Below are positions 12,401 to 23,400 of a stretch of 64,000 nucleotides of DNA, in pieces; position 1 is the stretch's first letter, and every line of letters starts with the position of its first letter. The translations under genes were made by a program, and so were the position numbers. The notes under the pieces are model-generated. The model had not been told where the DNA came from. It saw nothing but the letters and a program-made list of their open reading frames with translations, and made no database searches. This stretch comes from Auriscalpium vulgare (taxonomy: Eukaryota > Basidiomycota > Agaricomycetes > Russulales > Auriscalpiaceae): NCBI GenBank assembly GCA_019915015.1, contig JAHBBC010000048.1:1-64000 (forward strand), written 5' to 3'.

Positions 12401-13529
12401 ATTTGAAGGACATACATCATGGGTTCAATCAATAGCATTTTCACCAGATGGTCAGAGCATTGTCTCAGGTTCAATGGACAACACTTTGCGACTCTGGAAT
12501 GCTGCCACAGGTACCACAGTTGCCAAGCCATTTAGGGGTCACACAGCCTGGGTTCAATCTGTTGCATTCTCACCAGATGGCCATAGCATTGCCTCAGGGT
12601 CAGCAGACAACACTGTGCGAGTCTGGGATATATCCACAGGTGCTGAAGTTTTCGTTCCATTTTGGGGACACAGAGGGCTAGTATACTCAGTGGCATTCTC
12701 ACCAGATAGTCAGAGCATTGTGTCAGGGTCAAGTGACAAGACTGTGCGAGTCTGGAATGCAGTCACAGGTGCCCCACTTGGACAGCCGTTCTGGGGGCAC
12801 ACAGAGAGTGTACAGTCTGTTACATTTTCACCAGATGGCCAACAAATTGCCTCAGGAGGAAGGGATAAGATTGTGCGAGTTTGGAATGCAGCCACAGGTA
12901 CCACAGCCGCGGGGCCATTTGAAGGACACAGAGAGACAGTTTATTCTGTTGCATATTCACCAGATGGCCAGAGCATTGCCTCAGGGTCAGGCGACAAGAC
13001 TGTGCAAGTCTGGAATGCAGCTACAGGTGTCACAATTGCAGGGCCAATTGAAGGACACACAGACTCAGTTCTATCTGTTGCATTCTCACCAGATGGCCGA
13101 AGCATTGTTTCAGGGTCAGATGACAACACTGTGAGAGTCTGGAATGCCAGCACAGGTGCCATAGTTGCAGGGTCACTAGAGGGACATGCAGGTTCAGTTC
13201 AATCTGCTGTATTTTCACCAGATGGCCAGAGTATAGCCTCAGGGTCAGCAGATAACACTGTGCGAGTCTGGAATGCACATGTAAATGGACTAGAAGAACA
13301 CATCAAGGATAATAATTGTTTTACAGACCATTCTTGTATTGATGAGCATGGTTGGATTTATTGTGGAGATAACCAGCTTCTCATGTGGATCCCCCCTCTA
13401 CATAGACAGGCCCTGCATCACCCAAGCAATATCTGGATTAGCACTTCAGAACAGGAGACAGCACTGGATCTTCAAAACTTTGTTCATGGGAAAGATTGGG
13501 CAAAATGTCTAGCAGTAGATAGTTCATGA
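6483..13529 (+). CDS. C2-NACHT-WD40 STAND protein (fungal NLR-type), about 2,184 aa
   Basis: Ten exons join in frame to 6,555 nt: 6483-6529, 6586-6612, 6666-6944, 7000-7121, 7176-7588, 7638-7688, 7752-7941, 7996-8193, 8249-9810 and 9864-13529. A further 39-nt GT-AG segment at 6740-6778 could also be removed without a frame change. Residues about 45-140 look like a C2 domain (VVLPVIRAQGLPRLKN). A helical linker follows, then a NACHT NTPase with P-loop GQAGTGKSS near residue 498 and Walker B IVIVVDALDES near 598. Residues about 1,050-2,100 form 25 WD40 repeats. By analogy with HET-E/HNWD proteins of Podospora, the WD40 part would sense ligands, NACHT would oligomerise, and the N-terminus would signal in non-self recognition or cell death. 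The gene is AT-richer than its neighbours and has no visible lesion. The target is unknown. Confidence 0.95.
10120..13281 (+). repeat. WD40-coding tandem array, 25 units of about 129 bp
   Basis: Each 43-residue unit follows the pattern VQSVAFSPDGQSIASGSDD then KTVRVWNAATGATVAGPFEGHT. Units 2-15 are nearly identical at DNA level; for example units 3 and 4 differ by only a few bases. Units 16-25 are more diverged. One unit (the sixth) lacks a codon in the GSDDKTV stretch. Variation is concentrated at a few positions: the two residues after GHT (KK, DW, GL, GF, NK, GW, EK, DC, AK, AY, QW, SW), the second residue of the unit, Q/R/K after DG, and the residue between D and TV (M, K, E, N). Confidence 0.95.
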
Positions 13530-15756
13530 CAACTAGATTAACTATGGTTAGATTTACTATACTCCCACTCTCCTAGCACAATATATGTTACTGTTAGGTA
13601 CTTACTCACAGCTAGCAATTATAGTATATTTTCAGCTCAGATTGTTAAACCTTTTCAGTTGCTCCACATCTAGTGAAATGCATGGGTATACCCTTGGGTT
13701 TCTACCATTAACCCATACCGTTACCCGTAGATACCCGATGATGGACACAACCAGGTAGTAGGGCAGAATGCGTAACGTAGCACCAATCCCTAGAGCGCTG
13801 CAGAGATGTTGGTGTGTGTGCGAGCGAGTGTCAGGAGTCCCGGAGTAAGCAACGACTGACTCCAATCAAGCATGCTGCATTCCGATTGAGAACACAGTGG
13901 CGATAAGGCAATCAATAGACTCTCCGACCAATCGGAAAGCAAGACTTCAACGTGCGATGTCGGAAGGCTACGACGCGACTGCGATCGAGGACTCGGACAG
14001 AGGACAACAACAATGGAACAAAATGAGAGCGATAAGACGGGAAGCGAGAACAAAGGCTAAGGCGATGGCTGAGGCTAAGGCGCGAGAGCAGTCAACCAAT
14101 GTTAACTGCTATACAGTGTTGTACCGTCACACGAGACAGCACTACCAAACAAGACACATGCTATACTGTACCATTTCGATTGGTTCGCCACCCTGGTGTG
14201 ACCGTTGATACGCCTGATTCCCCGTCGAGCGGGGATTCCACCGCGACTTTTCGGTTTTTCATTTCGAACCAAAGTCACGTGACTTTGGTCTCCGGACCGT
14301 TGTTTCGGCACAGCCACTTCGGAAAGTTCCGAAGTCACGTGACTTTGGCTCCGAACTTTCCAGCGCTTCGGCCTCGTTTCCAGTCACCCCGAGGCGCCCG
14401 CACGTGGTTCAGTCGAGACCTTTCGGCCCATCAGCAGCAGACACGCCACAAAGTCGCTGCCGGACCAAGATCAGTGTAGTGAAACGCCCCGTGAGCGTAT
14501 CTCCGAGATGACCGGCTGCCACCCGGTACTTCCCTGTCTGGTTCTCCCCCTCACTTATAGCGTTCCCGATTGATCCCCTCTATCGTCCCGACCTTTCCGA
14601 GCCAAGGCGAACCGAGCCCGAAGCCATGGCTACCTTCCAAGCCACTTCGGGAGATTGTCCGCCACTCGCTGTAACTTCGGCTCGCGGTTATACGTTTGGC
14701 GCGCCTTGTACCGCTGAGGCGCGTCTCCACAATATCGTTCGTACTTCATCCTTCTGTATATCACATCGTAGCGACAGCGCTGATCGTTTGTTTGGTATCC
14801 ATCGTTCTCGTTCCCCATGAGAGCTCTCTCTCGCTACATATGCTCGTTCCGACCCGCCTCGACTTGCGACACATGATCTTTATCCACTTCGCTCATGTTT
14901 CGTCTCTGTACGCACCTACCTATGTTCGTTTCCGTACGATACGGTCTCGCACTCGTTGTAGCTTAAATACGACTCGATAGCACACCGAATAGCAAGTTAC
15001 TTTCCCCCCTCATAGTCAGCATCTCGAAAGAGACGTTGCAAACCGCCCGCATCGACAGCTCTTACTGTCGTTGTACTCCCTCGTTCTCCTTATCGCCCGT
15101 AACCTCACTTTCGACTACGCCGCACGCCCCAATACGCTCGCCTTCGACTTCGCTTTCGACCTTCGCCTTTCGCACCACGTACCCCAACTTCGCTTTCCGA
15201 ACCTCGCCTTCCGAACCTCGCCTCTCGAACATCGTCGACCGAACCGCGCCTCTCGAACATCGCCATCGACAGACCTTCATCCACTTTGATATCACCCTCG
15301 AGGCCTCCTCAAGTTCAGGCCCACGACGAACACGTTCCCCATTACACATCACTTCGTCCTCAAGCCGAAGTTGTCCGAAGTCACCCAACTACCCATCGCA
15401 CCGATCAACGTATAAAGCCAAACCTCGTGTTACGTTGATCTCTCTCTCCCTCCCTCCATCGTCATTCCGCGTTCCTCCGCGTCCAACTTCGGAGCTTGCT
15501 CGTCGCGACTTCGTTTGTTCGTCACTTCGGTGACTTGTACGCTCACTCCTTCTCGTTTCCTGGTCCGGCGCACACGCCGAACCCTCATTCCGATCCGAAT
15601 CCTCGTTACGACCACGATCCACGTATCGGTGGAGTCACTTCGCGAACCTTTGGGAACGTGACGACTCGCTCGCACAACAACGCGGTACCACTGACAGCGC
15701 TCTAGGGATAGGAAACTACCCATATCCGCCCTACTACCGTCTGGTGCCCATCACTT
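13530..15756. other. intergenic and probable gypsy 5' LTR/leader region
   Basis: The first 250 bases are AT-rich flank of the NLR gene. From about 14,100 the composition matches the Gag gene that follows, with many short CTTCG-type motifs, and TCTGGTGCCCATCAC at about 15,740 is placed like a primer-binding site. No matching 3' LTR was found, so LTR limits cannot be set. No protein-coding gene is convincing here. Confidence 0.35.
14268..14345. promoter_or_regulatory. pair of CACGTG-centred palindromes
   Basis: A perfect 22-bp palindrome at 14268-14289 and a 14-bp palindrome at 14332-14345 both centre on GTCACGTGAC, 60 bp apart. CACGTG is the E-box core bound by fungal bHLH factors. The position in a probable LTR suggests a transcription control site, but no function is shown. 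Confidence 0.4.
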
Positions 15757-17448
15757 TTGGAGCCCACCGCGAGGGTTTCTGTCACCATTCCTCCAAAGCA
15801 TTCCGAAGCAACTTCGCCTTTCGTCTCTCGCTATCAACTTCGCTCCGCCACCCTCGCCGACGAAGTTCGTCGGTCCCACGTCGTCTACCCCGCCGCTGAC
15901 GACCCGCATTCTGACGAGGCTTCCGAAGACGAGGTAAACAACGACGTTCTCCCCGAACCTTCAGGTACTCAGCACGACGCCGACCCTGACTTCGACTTCG
16001 ACTTCCACGTTCCCGGAGGATTTTCTACGCCTCTGCGATCTCTTTCGCCGTTGCCACCGCTATCGACTCTCACCCCTCTTCACTCATCGCAACCTCCGAC
16101 CCCGCGCACTCCGCCTTCGCCTTCGCCTTCGCTTCCAAAACGCCCACAGGCTTCGCAACTCACTTCGCTCCGCCCTATCCACCCACCACCCGCATACTCC
16201 GCACAACCACCAGCAATGGCCGCCCTCGTCCCGATGCCATCTAGGCTCGCCCGAACAGCGCCTGTGTTCATGCCGGACAAACCCCGCGAGATCCGTAGGT
16301 TTTGGCCTGACCTTGAAGCGTTCTTCGGACCTGCGGGCGTCGTCACTGACCGCGCGAAGAAGGATTGGACGAAGAACTACGTCCCCACAGCAACCGCCGA
16401 CCTGTTCGACGCAATGATTGAATTCACCGGCAACGCCACATACGACGAGTTCAAGGTAGCGGTCGGTAAGCTCTATCCAGGAGCCGACGCCAACCGAGCG
16501 TACACAACGGCCGACCTAGACGAGCTCGTCAAGCAGACGCGAGCGAAGTCTACATTGACCCTCGACGACTTCGCTACGTATCATCGAGAGTATCTGACCA
16601 TTTCGGGCTTCCTAGTGCTAAAAGAACGTCTTTCGACGATGGAGCAGAACCGAGCGTTCTCCCGAGGTATCCCGAACGCCCTCTGGCCGAAGGTTAACTC
16701 TCGGCTCCAGATTAAGAAGCCCGACGTCATCGCAGGCGACCCTTACGACGTCTCGGACGCCTACCTCACCGGGCAGTACGTCCTCCAGTCCAACGCCGAC
16801 GCGTTTCGGACCGGCGCGCACGTAGCCACCCCAGTCGTTCCCCCAGCACCCGTTGTCGTCGCCGCCACGCCTTCGCCTGCCCCAACCATCAAAGCAGAAG
16901 ATCTCCTTGCGACACTCGTCCGAAGCTTGATGCAAGGTGGTTCGCTCGCAACACTAGCGGGCCCGATCAAAGCGGCCGCGAACGCAGTCGAAGCAGCAGC
17001 AGCACCAGCCACAGCCGCGTCTTCCACCGCAAGTACTTCCTCAGCGGACGCACGCGCAGCAGCAATGCTGCGCCTTGCCGGACATTGTTTGTACTGTGGA
17101 AGCTCCGAACATCGTATATCGTCTTGCGAGCTCGTCGAAGAAGACGTTCGCGTAGGCCTTATCGTTCGGAACGGTGATGAGATGATCCCTGGGGGAGGCC
17201 CCGGGAACGTCGATAGAAATGGAGGGAGCGAGCAGCCAACCGCTGGCCCAAGAGGTAGTGGGTCGGAGGAAGAAACCCAAGATCGCGACCGTGCCCCGAA
17301 CAAACCACCCAGGACCCCGCGGGTCCTGCCCTCGTCCTGCGTCCCTCTCCCTCTCTCTCTCTCCGCTCCCGTCCGACCGTCGCACGTTGCGTCTCCTCCC
17401 ACACTATTCGGTGCGACCCTCCCATCTGTCGCCGCTGGCCCGTCCTAG
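15757..17448 (+). CDS. Ty3/gypsy-type Gag, pol missing
   Basis: A 563-codon frame ends with a stop at 17446-17448. The first in-frame ATG is only at 16216 (MAALVPMPSRLARTAP), yet the upstream part also looks coding (SRYQLRSATLADEV), so the true start may be an upstream exon or a non-AUG codon. Residues about 170-350 are a retroviral-type capsid region (IRRFWPDLEAFFGP, YDEFKVAVGKLYPGADANRAYT). A CCHC zinc knuckle follows: CLYCGSSEHRISSC. It is clearly related to the Gag at 59,405-62,440, which has KLYPGADEDRKYT at the same place. After the knuckle the protein degenerates into Pro/Ser-rich sequence and no protease or reverse transcriptase follows, so the element is a truncated copy. Confidence 0.75.
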   Translation: MEPTARVSVTIPPKHSEATSPFVSRYQLRSATLADEVRRSHVVYPAADDPHSDEASEDEVNNDVLPEPSGTQHDADPDFDFDFHVPGGFSTPLRSLSPLPPLSTLTPLHSSQPPTPRTPPSPSPSLPKRPQASQLTSLRPIHPPPAYSAQPPAMAALVPMPSRLARTAPVFMPDKPREIRRFWPDLEAFFGPAGVVTDRAKKDWTKNYVPTATADLFDAMIEFTGNATYDEFKVAVGKLYPGADANRAYTTADLDELVKQTRAKSTLTLDDFATYHREYLTISGFLVLKERLSTMEQNRAFSRGIPNALWPKVNSRLQIKKPDVIAGDPYDVSDAYLTGQYVLQSNADAFRTGAHVATPVVPPAPVVVAATPSPAPTIKAEDLLATLVRSLMQGGSLATLAGPIKAAANAVEAAAAPATAASSTASTSSADARAAAMLRLAGHCLYCGSSEHRISSCELVEEDVRVGLIVRNGDEMIPGGGPGNVDRNGGSEQPTAGPRGSGSEEETQDRDRAPNKPPRTPRVLPSSCVPLPLSLSAPVRPSHVASPPTLFGATLPSVAAGPS

Positions 17449-18893
17449 TCGCGGAGTCGCCCTTGTCGTCCGACCGTCCGACCTGTGTCCCTGCGCTTGT
17501 ACCGTCCGAGTAGCTATCCTAGAATATAAACGTCAGTCATAAAACCTACCACACTGTATCACTCCAGTCTGTGGTTGAGTCGGGGCAGCGTAGCCCGTGG
17601 TATCGCAAAGGTGGCGCGACCCGGATGTCGCTACGGTTTCCTGGTTTAAGTCATCGTGTCGGACTGGTCTGGCTGTGTCGCGTCGTGCGATGCTCTCTGT
17701 GAAGCAGGAATGAAAGGTGTAGTCTCGGGTGTAGGCCCAAGGTCCAAAAGTGTCTATACAAGAGTATGAATCGCATCTATATACCGCTGCTTCGTCAGCT
17801 CTCCCACGGCCCGTGCACTCGCGCCCCGCTAAGTCTCGTCCCCCTACGCCGTCTGTTATCGCAGCTGTGTCGCCCTGCCTCCGGAGTATCGCATCGTGGT
17901 CGTGTGGTTGCCTCGACGCCCTATGGGCGTCTCGGGGGTGTGTGTCGTTCTGTAGCGGTGCGATCGGCCCGTTTCGGTGCCTGTAGCGCGGCGGGTCCCA
18001 TCATCCTCCCCCCAACTGAGCTACCAACTGTCCTCAGTCGGCAAATCCCCGGATGGCTCCTCCTGATAAAGGCTCCCTCGCGCCGTCTCGATGAGTCGTC
18101 AGGTAGCGTTGATACGCTATCACCCGGGACGGACCCTAGCGGGGCGTGCGGCGAGTGCCTCACAGGACAACAACCACCAACACTGCCTCCTATACGTCGC
18201 GATCCAGTCCGGGTGACTAGACTTGCTGAGGGGGAAGGTGTTCGTGTCGCTGTTGCGCTTCGTGCCCTCCCCGCGGTCGTGCGGGGCCACCTCCTACCGC
18301 CTAAACACCAAACTAAACACTCACCTGCCTGGGGATGCCCTCTACGGGATCCTCCTCCGAGTGCTTCGCACCCGTGTGCGAAGCGTCCGCCTATGGGCCG
18401 TCGCACCCCCTCTTGCCTGTCCGCCTGCCTACCTGTTCCCACATCGGTGGGGTCCTGCCTTCCTAAGTCTGGTAGCGCCTCAGGCTACAGTTTCTGTGAG
18501 GTAAAGGGTGTGGGTGGCTTGCGCCGCCCACAGGTTGATTGGGTTGCTACGTCTCGCGCAGCTCCCTAAGTAGTGGCTCTACCTACGTCGCTAAGCCCTC
18601 CCGATCTAGCCCGTTCCGGTGATCCGTTCCGTCGCCAGTCCCAGTTGCTCCTGGGTCGCCGGACCACGTTCCCATCACCCCCGCTCCCGCGACCCTGCGC
18701 CTCGCATGCCGCTTCCCCGTCTCGCGACGTCTCGCTACACGCTTGCCCGCGGCCTGAACCTATCATTTCTCCCCCCAACTGAAACTGCAACTGTCCCCAG
18801 TTGCCAGGAACCGTGCGGAAGCGGCATATAAGGGCTCGCGACCTTTCGCGATAACATCGCTTGTAGCATCCCTTTGCCAATTTCTGTCCCGCG
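17449..18893. other. retroelement debris with two polypurine-tract-like motifs and a TATA box
   Basis: No gene is convincing. Two related motifs occur at about 18,004-18,040 and 18,768-18,806: TCCCCCCAACTGA, a short gap, then AACTGTCC[T/C]CAGT. The same motif occurs at about 41,191-41,225, at the 3' end of the minus-strand gypsy pol, where its complement looks like a polypurine tract. These may mark ends of other minus-oriented gypsy copies. A TATAAG at 18,827 lies 67 bp before the next start codon and is a good TATA box for it. Confidence 0.45.
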
Positions 18894-20142
18894 ATGTCCC
18901 TCCCCGCCGCGTCTGCCACCGCCGACAACCTCGACCTCCTCAGCCTGTTGACGCAGGCCCCCTTCGCTGGTTTTGACCTTGGGGCTGCCGAACGGGAGGT
19001 TGCGCTACGTCTAGAGTGGGCCGACAAGGTCAACCAGCTTGTGGTGCGTGCTGGTCCCCGCCCGCGTCTTTTCCCGGCTTGGCTGATGATGAACTCAATT
19101 CCAGACCCTTTCTTCAATCCGCGCGTCCCGCAGCCTGCGCGATCTTGCCTTCCACTTCACCTCGCCGATCCTCGAGTTCATGGTGAAGCTTGTTCCAGCG
19201 TTCGCCCCTCTTGCCCAGCGCTTCGAGGGCACCCTCATGCGTACCCTCCCCGACTCAGCGCGCGCCAGCCCGCGGTGGTCCCAGATGTTCTCCCCTTTCC
19301 CCGCCGACGCTACCGACGCGGAACTCCACGTCTTGATCACCATCGTGGAGGCTGGGCTCTGGACCGTGTACTACTTCGGAGACGGTTCTGTCGAATCCTA
19401 CCTCCATGAAATCACGGAGTTGCATGGCGCCTTCCCCACCCTGCGTCCTCAGGGGATGCAGAGTTGGCTCCTACGTGATTTCGACGCCCAGGCCGTCCAT
19501 GGGATGTTTGTTATTACCCGCGAAGACGCCGTGTGCCGCGCCCTGGCCTACCACGTCCGTGGTGCCTCCAGCTCCCCCCACTCTCGTGCCTACGCGGGCC
19601 GCCTCACCACGGGCGTGGTGTACTACCTGTTGGGAGGCCTCGCGGAGGACTCGGTGGATATGTTACGGGATTTTACCACCATTTCTGAGGCCTTCGACAC
19701 GTTTCGCGATATTTGGGCGGACTGGCCACTGGTGTTGGATTGCCTCGACATGCGCTGGGCCGCGATGGCAACCTGTATGGGCGGGATGCTGGACGCATGG
19801 GGATTAGGATCCCGCCTCCTCGCCAACCTCCAGCCCGCAGACTTCCTGGTCCAGGATATCAGCGTGGCCTCGATTCGCGCCATCGAGCAGATCAGTTCTG
19901 CGCGCCTCTCGCACATCTCCTCCTCCCAAGCCATAGCTGAGATACCCCTAGGCTTCAATGCCATAGTCCATCCCTCGGACCAGCCGGGCCCTCTTCCCTT
20001 CCCCGCGAACCCCACGGTACCAGCGCCGACGGCCCCCTCCGCGTCTCCTACCTACGCCGGGGAGATACCGCCGCCCATCGCCAGCTCGGAAGAAGTCAAG
20101 GAGGGAGAGGTGATCGAGCTTCTGATGGAGCGCGAGGAATAG
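18894..20142 (+). CDS. gene A: unknown protein, about 415 aa, with a frame change near 19,132
   Basis: ATG at 18894 is 67 bp after a TATAAG box. The first frame gives MSLPAASATADNLDLLSLL then VALRLEWADKVNQLVVRAGP. Around 19,131-19,135 good coding moves to another frame (SLRDLAFHFTSPILEFMVKLV), which continues to TAG at 20140-20142. No GT-AG intron that I tried restores the phase, so I read a frameshift (1-nt gain or 2-nt loss), unless an intron was missed. The C-terminal part is well behaved (TIVEAGLWTVYYFGDGSV, TTGVVYYLLGGLAEDSVDM) and ends with Pro/Ser and acidic residues. It resembles a multi-copy Agaricomycete family from memory, function unknown. Strong GC3 bias; same strand as genes B and C. 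Confidence 0.55.
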
Positions 20143-20425
20143 GTATATTCCCGGGCCAATGTCTGTAGAATGTTCCATAGCTATTGAAATGAAACCAGGA
20201 GCCATGTGCGGCTTCCCCCTGTCCCTGTGCCACGTTTCGCGATGCCTTGCGATAAGCTCCTGGGCCCATGCCGGAGGCTCCGTCTGGGTCGCGATCTGTC
20301 GCGATAACCCACGTTGGCCGGAACTCCGGCGAGACCCTCGTGTTTTGGTCTTCGCGCTGTATCGCGACGCCGCGATGGTGTGCCTCTTCCCCTACTCGCG
20401 CCGCCTATATGAGGGGGCTGCGACG

Positions 20426-21662
20426 ATGGCCCTTTCCAAAAACCCTCAACGCCCCAGCCCGTCCGACTACCTCCTCCACATGCAGGCCGTCCTACTCCGC
20501 GCGTTTTCGCGTTTCCGGCTGTACCAGCTGTTGATACATCCGGTCGAGGTGCCCTTGCCTGGTGCCGACGCTTCCTCATTTCCCGCGGCCGCCGTTGCCT
20601 GGCTTCAGGAGATCTCCGACCTATTGGTGCGTCGTCCCGCGGCCCTCTTTTCCCTCATTCCGGCCTCGTACTGACGTTGTCTTCGCTCCTTCCCCCCCTT
20701 TTCAGCAGGACCATCGCGAGACGTCGCATTTTACCCTACCGGCCCTCGCGTCCATGACCGTCGTCTCGACGCTCTCCTACCTAGCGGAGCGCTTTCCCGA
20801 AACGTACGAACAAACCGCCCCCATTCGCGCGAATATCGTAGGAAATATTCCGTTCGGAGGGGACAACGCCCCGGGGCAGCCACCCAGCGTCGCTCTGCTT
20901 CCTCACGTGGTCCATGTGGACTCCTTGGCCCACCTGGTGGAGCGCTCCGTTTGGTTGCTGTACCGTCACCAACTTCACGGCCGGGCAACTTTCGAGGTCA
21001 ACTTGGCAGCGCTGTTCGGCCCCGAGTTTGCCCCCCGTCCCGACGGCCTTGCCACCCGTGTTGCCGAGTTATTCCTTCGCGACCTCGATCGTTTGAGTGA
21101 CGACCTCGACCACGCCGACGGGCTGGTCGGGGCCCTCATGCTCCCCTTGAACCGCGCCGTGATCGGAATGACCCACCCCCGCGACATTGGCGTCCTCGAC
21201 TTCCTTGCGGCCGCGAGTCCCTCGTTGCAGGCTGCCCATCGTGCGAACGTCCGTGAGGCCGCCGACTATCTCGTTCCCGGCCTCAAGTTGGTCGCGGAGC
21301 TTCGCGACTTCGTTTGGGCGGACCAATTGAACGCCAGCCACCTGCGCCATGCCGTCACTCGCCTCGAAGGCACCGCGGGAAAGCTGCTGTACGATGCCTG
21401 CGAAGTTGCCGCGGTCCTTGACCACCTCGCCGGTGCCGGTCCTATGCGCCGTATGCTTACCGCCCTTCCCTTCCCGCCGCTTACTCACCGAGTCATCCGC
21501 CGCGGCTCTATCGCGTTCTTGTGGGGGGTCCCCAACCTTGTTGAGGTCGTGGGCCCGAGGCCTCCTGATGCCCTGAGTCGACGGGCTGGTCGTAGGAATG
21601 GGGGTAACCGCGCCCAGACTCCCGCGCCCAATGGCGCGTCTAGGTCCAGTGCGCCCGCGTAG
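20426..21662 (+). CDS. gene B: unknown protein, 385 aa, two exons
   Basis: ATG at 20426 follows a TATATGAG motif by about 20 bp. Exon 1 is 20426-20626; a 79-nt intron (GTGCGT...TTTTCAG) ends at 20705; exon 2 is 20706-21662, and both are in phase. The protein starts MALSKNPQRPSPSDYLLHMQ and continues MTVVSTLSYLAERFPETYEQ. It is largely helical with no recognised domain or membrane span, and ends in a basic Pro/Ser/Arg tail. An upstream in-frame start at 20159 would add 89 residues but reads poorly. Gene B lies 283 bp after gene A and 278 bp before gene C on the same strand, so the three may form one unit, host or mobile. Function unknown. Confidence 0.6.
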
Positions 21663-21940
21663 CGAGCGATTCCTGTAATTTGCCCAAGGCGCCCTTAGGG
21701 CCCAGTAATGCCATTCCGTTCCCTATCCCTTCTTCTTGACTCGCGTGCGAACGCTCGCTAAGCCATGTGAAGGTAAGCGCCGCACCTGTCGCGGCCCGGC
21801 GGGCCCGCTCTGCTTCCACGTCGGAAGCAAAAACCCACACGCTGGCGCGGCGCCCCGTCTTAACGCGACGCGTTGCGCCTCGACCTCTCCGTCTCTCTCT
21901 TTCCTCCCCTCACCTCTCCCTATCTCCCCCTTCCCTGGCC

Positions 21941-22939
21941 ATGTCTGCGTTCTCCCGCCCGATCAACCTCAGGAAACGGCTGTCCGCCGTAGAAGCGCTC
22001 GTCGCCTCCCTCCCCACAGTCGACTCCGCCTACTACGGCGAGTTCGCCGCGAACTGGGAGTCGGCCACGGTGAGTGCCCACGGCCTCTCGCTCCCGATGC
22101 TCTGCTGACCCTCCCTTGTGTCCAGTCCGCCTATGCTGAGGTGTTGGGGGAGGACCCCCCGCCGCCCGAGGTGCTGGACAGGATCGGGGCCGTGTCCGCC
22201 GTTGTCGACGCCTGGCCGTCCTCCGGCCTCTCCCCCACACCGTCCTCACCCGCCATCCCCCACTCCACTCCCGTCGCCGCTCCCCTCTCCCGTCAGGCTG
22301 GCAAGCGGGCCCGCGCCGACAGTGCCCTCCCCGTGCCTTCTGTCCGCCCCCCGGTCTCCTCCACGCCTCACCGCGCCGCCGCCCGCGCTTCCCCGCCGCC
22401 CACCAAGCGCAACCGCGAGTCCGCCCCCTCCGAGGCTGACGCCGAGGCCGAGGTCGACGAGCTAGATGAGGCGGGGGACCCGCAGGAGCCTGTCGCGCAA
22501 CGCACCCGCAGCGCCACCAAACTCCCCGCCCCCCGATCAGTCCCCGCCGCCGCCAAGTCGAAGGGCAAGGGCAAAGCCGTCCGCAGCTCTAAGCGCCCCG
22601 CCAACGTCCCCTCCGGCTCCCTCGTGCCTCCGCCCGCTGCCACTGCCCCCTCTTCCGAGGCCGGCTCCCCCGCGCCCGCCGCCGACCCTTCCACCTCCGT
22701 CAAGGGCGCCAAGATCCCCGTCGCTGACACCTTCCCGGGCCGCCGCCTTCAGGTACGTCGCCATTTTCTTGTCCGTCGTGTTGCGCCGCTCACACTCCGA
22801 CCCTCAGGCTTCCGCCCCCTGCTACCGCTGCGCCACGATGGACTCCCACCCCACGTGCTTCTTCACGGACGTCAGCGGCCGCCAGTGCCATCGCTGCTTC
22901 GTGGGCCACCACAACAGTACTTGCAGACAACTGAAGTAG
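21941..22939 (+). CDS. gene C: unknown protein with a C-terminal Cys/His cluster, probably cut by KDZ-1
   Basis: Three exons in phase: 21941-22069, 22126-22752 and 22808-22939, with introns of 56 and 55 nt. The N-terminus is MSAFSRPINLRKRLSAVEAL. The middle is disordered Pro/Ser/Ala/Lys sequence with a basic stretch SKGKGKAVRSSKRP. The last exon has a zinc-binding-like cluster: C-x2-C-x8-C-x8-C-x2-C-x9-C (CYRC, CFF, CHRC, HHNSTC). Its stop codon lies in sequence that already belongs to the inverted end of KDZ-1, and a coding fragment of similar GC-rich style appears on the far side of that element at 36,609. The original protein was therefore probably longer. A DNA-binding role is plausible from the Cys cluster but unproven. 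Confidence 0.55.
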
Positions 22940-23400
22940 TTCAAATGAGTAATTACTGGGCGTTGACCTAGTTCAACGCCGACTATGACGGTCGAGTATT
23001 TAGCACTAGTACTGTAGGCTTCTGGAGCCTGACAGGTAGGATACCCTTAAGAAAAAAACACGAACTAGTTCGAGGATGAACTATATCCACATTACATTTC
23101 CATGTTCAACTAGTTAGATTATATTTCCATGCGCAACTAGTTTGTGTCTGTCGAATGCAACTATTTCACCGCAATGTATAGTGGGACTACTCCAACGCAA
23201 TGTACAGTGGAAGTATTTCAGCGAAGTAACTAATTCATACCCATTGCTTGTCAGTCATGTAATGCTACCTGGGCTCCCAGGTCAGCAAGGTAGAAGTGTC
23301 TATGACAATATCAGTACTGACCTCAGTATCCGACAGCCTGAGGTACTCAGGGTAGAGCTCCCTCGCATCAGACAGCAGACGCGCAAATACTGCAGCTTTC
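22937..23400. repeat. KDZ-1 left end and subterminal repeats
   Basis: AT-rich, non-coding sequence. Scattered copies of [G/C]AACTAGTT and AACTATTTCA-type motifs echo the right-end array, along with CGCAATGTA[T/C]AGTGG repeated at about 23,170 and 23,198. Such subterminal motifs are usual transposase-binding sites in DNA transposons; that role is inferred here. Confidence 0.5.

Noticed and set aside
10312..12681. Several plus-strand frames rich in Gln and Leu across the WD40 exon
   Set aside because: They are alternate-frame readings of the same repeat unit, all with the same period.
14081..15400. Open frames with many Arg, Ser and Thr before the Gag gene
   Set aside because: They follow from the CTTCG/ACTTCG word bias of the probable LTR and leader, without any conserved motif.
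17921..18569. Overlapping Arg/Pro/Ser-rich frames on both strands
   Set aside because: GC-rich sequence with no family resemblance; more likely LTR or leader debris.
20159..20425. Upstream extension of gene B from an ATG at 20159
   Set aside because: The added residues read poorly and a TATA-like motif sits just before the ATG at 20426.
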